Assembly: GCA_015487255.1 (NCBI GenBank)
Contig: WFQA01000011.1
Location: 1 to 8,709, forward strand
DNA: 8,709 bases
From: Paracoccaceae bacterium
GTDB taxonomy: Bacteria > Pseudomonadota > Alphaproteobacteria > Rhodobacterales > Rhodobacteraceae
Direction: 5' to 3'
The notes beneath the pieces are model-generated. The model was not told the DNA's origin and ran no database searches. It saw nothing but the letters and a program-made list of their open reading frames with translations. The translations under genes and the position numbers were made by a program. This document shows, in pieces, positions 6,613-8,709 of this stretch (the stretch's first letter is position 1; every line of letters begins with the position of its first letter).

Positions 6613-6641
6613 TTGATCGGCTGGTGTTTTTGAGGTATAGT
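6613..6641 (+). promoter_or_regulatory. Sigma-70-type promoter for dodecin
   Basis: TTGATC (6613-6618) and TATAGT (6636-6641) are separated by exactly 17 bases, a good housekeeping promoter pattern pointing at the dodecin gene. The expected start near 6648 gives a leader of about 54 bases. An additional AT-rich stretch (CATATTATATTAT, 6667-6679) lies downstream but has no matching -35. Inferred from sequence only. Confidence 0.6.
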
Positions 6642-6685
6642 AACCGCCCAAGCCGCATAGTACTTCCATATTATATTATCAACCC

Positions 6686-6693
6686 AAAAGGAG
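6686..6693 (+). promoter_or_regulatory. Strong ribosome binding site of dodecin
   Basis: AAAAGGAG lies 8 bases before the ATG at 6702. It fixes the dodecin start and excludes the much longer upstream in-frame reading from 6306 that overlaps deoC. Confidence 0.85.
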
Positions 6694-6701
6694 AACATAA
6701 C

Positions 6702-6905
6702 ATGTCTGTAGCACGCATTACCGAAATTTCAGCATCCTCGACGATAAGCTTTGACGACGCCCTTCAACAAGGTATCAAGCGCGCCGCCAAGACGCTTAAG
6801 AACATTGAGGGTGCCTGGGTTGAATCCCAAAAGGTCATCTGTAAAGACGGCGAGATATCCGAATACCGCGTGATGATGAAAGTGACGTTTGTTCTGGAGG
6901 GGTGA
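6702..6905 (+). CDS. Dodecin family flavin-binding protein
   Basis: A 67-aa cytosolic protein of the dodecin family. These proteins form hollow dodecamers that bind and buffer flavins such as FMN, riboflavin or lumichrome. The family pattern runs the whole length: MSVARITEISASS, SFDDALQQGIKRAAKTLKNI (16-35), the flavin-stacking Trp in GAWV (Trp39), then KVICKDGEISEYRV (44-57) and KVTFVLEG at the end. The length is typical (65-70 aa). It is single-copy and monocistronic, with its own promoter (6613-6641) and strong ribosome binding site, divergent from deoC and convergent with the hemY-side genes. Position 55, which is Gln in some archaeal dodecins, is Tyr or a neighbour here in EYRV, so the exact flavin preference cannot be read from the sequence. 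No riboflavin gene is nearby. Confidence 0.95.
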   Translation: MSVARITEISASSTISFDDALQQGIKRAAKTLKNIEGAWVESQKVICKDGEISEYRVMMKVTFVLEG

Positions 6906-6915
6906 AGCAGCTTTT

Positions 6916-6962
6916 GTGTGGCGGGAGTGGTGCGTGCAGAGCACACACCCTACCGCGCTACA
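6916..6962. terminator. Imperfect hairpin between dodecin and the convergent small ORF
   Basis: The core stem is GGTGCGTGC (6929-6937), loop AGA, GCACACACC (6941-6949), nine pairs with one mismatch. Outer bases (TGTGGCGGGAG against CCTACCGCGCTACA) can extend it imperfectly. It lies 24 bases after the dodecin stop and reaches the stop of the small minus-strand ORF, a position suiting a transcript end for both. No U-run follows on either strand, so it is at best a non-canonical terminator. Confidence 0.35.
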
Positions 6963-7093
6963 TGAATTATCTGCCAAATTTCAAAGCACCAGGGGTTAGG
7001 TAGCCCCCCGATATAATTTTCGCGAATATCGGCGCGCCTGCCTTCCTCCGCGTTGTATTTTTTGGCAGTCGGGCAGCAGGTCTCGGCAGGCAT
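6950..7093 (-). CDS. Candidate 47-aa small protein downstream of hemY
   Basis: A short ORF I do not recognise. It starts MPAETCCPTAKKYN, continues with a charged stretch EEGRRADIREN, and has the C-terminal half NYIGGLPNPWCFEIWQIIHV, ending AR and TAG. It contains three Cys (6, 7 and 36), two Trp and a mildly hydrophobic C-terminus, too short for a confident membrane helix. It is in the same frame as hemY, beginning 45 bp after the hemY stop, with GAGAG about 8 bases before the ATG. About 60% of its third positions are G or C, lower than the long genes here but above random AT-rich spacer. It may be translated from the hemY transcript. The alternative is a chance ORF or a decayed 3' extension of hemY. 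The amino-acid make-up looks protein-like, so I list it. Confidence 0.42.
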   Translation of the reverse strand: MPAETCCPTAKKYNAEEGRRADIRENYIGGLPNPWCFEIWQIIHVAR

Positions 7094-7138
7094 ATAGCGT
7101 CTCTCAGGAAGGTTTGGTTGCCTTTTTCCGCCTCGCCA

Positions 7139-8590
7139 CTATAGTTTTTCTTCCAACTCGTCCACATCCTCAGTCGGCGCTTCCGGCAGGTCCGCCTCCT
7201 CAATTATTTCCGGCTCGGGGCGCTCGATCAGGGGCAGCATGGCGTCAGACAGCCCGCTGGCCTCTCCTCCGGCGGGCAATGCCCAGCTCAGGGTGTCAAA
7301 CCCCTCACAATTGCTGCAAACCGGTGCCCATTTGGCATGCACCGCATGGCAGGCCGAGCACACCCATTGCTCCCCGCGCGGCGCGCTCACCGCGCGGGCC
7401 AGCCAACTGCGGATCACCTCCTCCGGCGCGCCTTCACCACGCGCGATGGCGGCCATCAGCGCCAGCGAGCGCCCGGTCGGGGCGGCTTCGGGCAGATCTC
7501 CCAATGCACGGCGGGCGGCGGGGAAATCCTCTGCCGCGAGATGCAGCTCGGTTTTCAGCAGCGCGGTTTCGGGGTGGTCTGGCCGCAGCTTCAAAAACGG
7601 CTGAAACCGGGTCAGGCGCTCGGGTGGAGTTTCATCGGGGTTGATGCTGGCAAAGGTGGCGGCGAGGTCGGGGTGGGGGTTGGCCTCCCATGCTTTTTTC
7701 AGCACCCGCACCGCGTTTTTCGGGGTTTTTTCGGCAATGTAAACCTGCGCGGCCAGCACAGCGGCCGGCACCAGCGCCGGGGCGTTGCGATTGGCAAACA
7801 GGGCGGATTCCCGGGCCTTGGAATGGTCATTATCAGCATGGGCCGCCATGGCATCGGCCACGCTCAGCACCGCATCGCGGCGGGTGGCCACATCTTTTGG
7901 CAGCAGCTTGGCGCGGGATTTGGCCAGCAGGGTCTTGCGCGCCCCGCCCCAATCCTCGGCCCGGGATTGCAGGGTGAAAAGCGTGTCCAGTGTCTCCCCG
8001 TGGCGCGGCTTCAGGGCAAAGGCTTTTTCGGCCAGTTTCAGCGCCCGCCCGGTATCACCCTCGGCCAGTTTGGCCTTCATCAAACCGCGAATGCCAACAA
8101 AGCGCGTGCGGTCATTGCCCAGCAGTTCTTTATAAATTTCAATCGCCTGGCCCCGGTCTCCGGCCATTTCAGCCGCCTGGGCCGAGATCAGCCTTGTCAG
8201 CTCGGGCTTGGCCAGCAGCTTTTCAGCCTTGGCCGCCTTGGCCACCGCCATACTGCCCTCTCCCGAGGCCAGCGCCACCATGCCATCCGCCAGCGCCCGA
8301 TACCCCCGCGCCGCGCGCCGCTTATCCCAAAACCGGCTGATCGCGGTTTTATCACCACGCAAAAACCGCAGGATCGCCACCAGAAACCCGGCCAGCTTCA
8401 ACAATATCCAAAACGCCGCAAAGCTGACCAACGCGCCGATCACAAATACCAATGGCGTCAGGCTGATTTCGCGCTCGCCAAAGGCAATGCGCACCTCGCC
8501 CGGGGTTTCTTGCAAATAGCTTGCCCCCAGGGCCAGCGCCGTGGCCAGGGCGATGAAAATCGCCGCTTTTATCAAAGACCAGATCATCAT
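7139..8590 (-). CDS. hemY: HemY-type inner-membrane TPR protein with C-terminal zinc ribbon
   Basis: A 483-aa protein of the proteobacterial HemY family (HemY_N domain followed by TPR repeats), associated with heme biosynthesis but not the Bacillus protoporphyrinogen oxidase of the same name. Two membrane helices are clear: residues 4-24 and 46-72, joined by a short segment (GEVRIAFGEREIS). Residues about 95-400 form helical TPR-like repeats, for example DRGQAIEIYKELL (145-157) and DTGRALKLAEKAFAL (179-193). A rubredoxin-like metal site follows: Cys411-x2-Cys414 and Cys425-x2-Cys428, then FDTLSW. The last 40 residues are very acidic. The first ATG (8590) overlaps the upstream gene's TGA as ATGA, which argues for translational coupling; Met2 is equally possible. 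The protein probably acts as an inner-membrane scaffold in tetrapyrrole synthesis, with the TPR domain exposed. The role is taken from family knowledge. Confidence 0.92.
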   Translation of the reverse strand: MMIWSLIKAAIFIALATALALGASYLQETPGEVRIAFGEREISLTPLVFVIGALVSFAAFWILLKLAGFLVAILRFLRGDKTAISRFWDKRRAARGYRALADGMVALASGEGSMAVAKAAKAEKLLAKPELTRLISAQAAEMAGDRGQAIEIYKELLGNDRTRFVGIRGLMKAKLAEGDTGRALKLAEKAFALKPRHGETLDTLFTLQSRAEDWGGARKTLLAKSRAKLLPKDVATRRDAVLSVADAMAAHADNDHSKARESALFANRNAPALVPAAVLAAQVYIAEKTPKNAVRVLKKAWEANPHPDLAATFASINPDETPPERLTRFQPFLKLRPDHPETALLKTELHLAAEDFPAARRALGDLPEAAPTGRSLALMAAIARGEGAPEEVIRSWLARAVSAPRGEQWVCSACHAVHAKWAPVCSNCEGFDTLSWALPAGGEASGLSDAMLPLIERPEPEIIEEADLPEAPTEDVDELEEKL

Positions 8591-8709
8591 TCACCCGCTT
8601 CCAGCGCATCGCGCCAAGTTTTGAAGGCCTGTAAAGCCGCCGCCCTTTGTTGCACCTGTGCCAGCCAATCCGCCATCTTATCCGCCGCCGCTTCCGGCAG
8701 GCCCTCCGC
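8587..8709 (-). CDS. C-terminal end of a Mic60/mitofilin-like protein (cut by window edge)
   Basis: Only the last 40 residues are in the window, reading AEGLPEAAADKMADWLAQVQ and then a helical QRAAALQAFKTWRDALEAGE before TGA. The composition (Ala-rich helix with WLAQVQ and RAAAL) and the position directly before hemY fit the C-terminal mitofilin domain of alphaproteobacterial Mic60 (COG4223), which is known to be encoded next to hemY with heme genes. Mic60 is an inner-membrane protein that shapes membranes and contacts the outer membrane. The stop overlaps the hemY start (ATGA). With so little sequence, the name depends mainly on context. Confidence 0.6.
   Translation of the reverse strand, partial: AEGLPEAAADKMADWLAQVQQRAAALQAFKTWRDALEAGE

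Noticed and set aside
6306..6701. N-terminal extension of dodecin
   Set aside because: The in-frame reading overlaps deoC, passes the dodecin promoter and has no dodecin character; a strong AAAAGGAG site marks the ATG at 6702.
6967..7203. 78-codon minus-strand ORF spanning the hemY end
   Set aside because: It overlaps the hemY 3' coding region in another frame with a basic, low-information product; the in-frame 47-aa ORF is the better candidate there.
1..8709. CRISPR array, tRNA, rRNA, transposase or defence system
   Set aside because: I looked on both strands for regular spaced repeats, tRNA T-arm patterns, terminal inverted repeats and typical defence motifs and saw none.

Overview
The window looks like core chromosome of an alphaproteobacterium, most likely from or near the Rhodobacterales. 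The evidence is the Mic60-hemY gene pair, a long two-domain aldehyde dehydrogenase of the ALDH16 type, a DUF302 lipoprotein-like protein, a long-form DeoC, and GC-rich codon third positions with AT-rich gene-free segments. I see no insertion sequence, prophage, CRISPR array, tRNA or rRNA.

Layout. Positions 1-887 (minus) hold the N-terminal 295 codons of valyl-tRNA synthetase (valS), cut by the left edge. Upstream of it on the same strand is a membrane-anchored DUF302 protein (1002-1589). An AT-rich divergent promoter region (1590-1723) separates this from a plus-strand DUF2235 alpha/beta-hydrolase (1724-2749). That gene runs tail-to-tail into a minus-strand cluster and overlaps its last member by 47 bp. 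In transcription order the cluster is deoC (6417 down to 5461), an ALDH16-type aldehyde dehydrogenase (5450 down to 3096) and a small helical acidic protein (3062 down to 2703). A 284-bp segment (6418-6701) upstream of deoC carries a clear plus-strand promoter for a dodecin gene (6702-6905) and, on the minus strand, a 31-codon ORF with a strong ribosome binding site. To the right, minus-strand hemY (8590 down to 7139) overlaps by ATGA the end of a gene read as alphaproteobacterial Mic60. A 47-aa small ORF (7093 down to 6950) follows hemY.

How the genes may work together. DeoC releases acetaldehyde and glyceraldehyde 3-phosphate from deoxyribose 5-phosphate, and the aldehyde dehydrogenase 10 bp downstream could oxidise the acetaldehyde, so the two make a plausible deoxynucleoside-salvage module. 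Mic60 and HemY are both inner-membrane proteins and are probably co-transcribed. DUF302, DUF2235 and dodecin look like independent housekeeping or accessory units.

I did not find a convincing new multi-gene system. The items most worth following up are the two small ORFs absent from ordinary gene calls, the symmetric divergent promoter, and the deoC-ALDH16-small-protein cluster.
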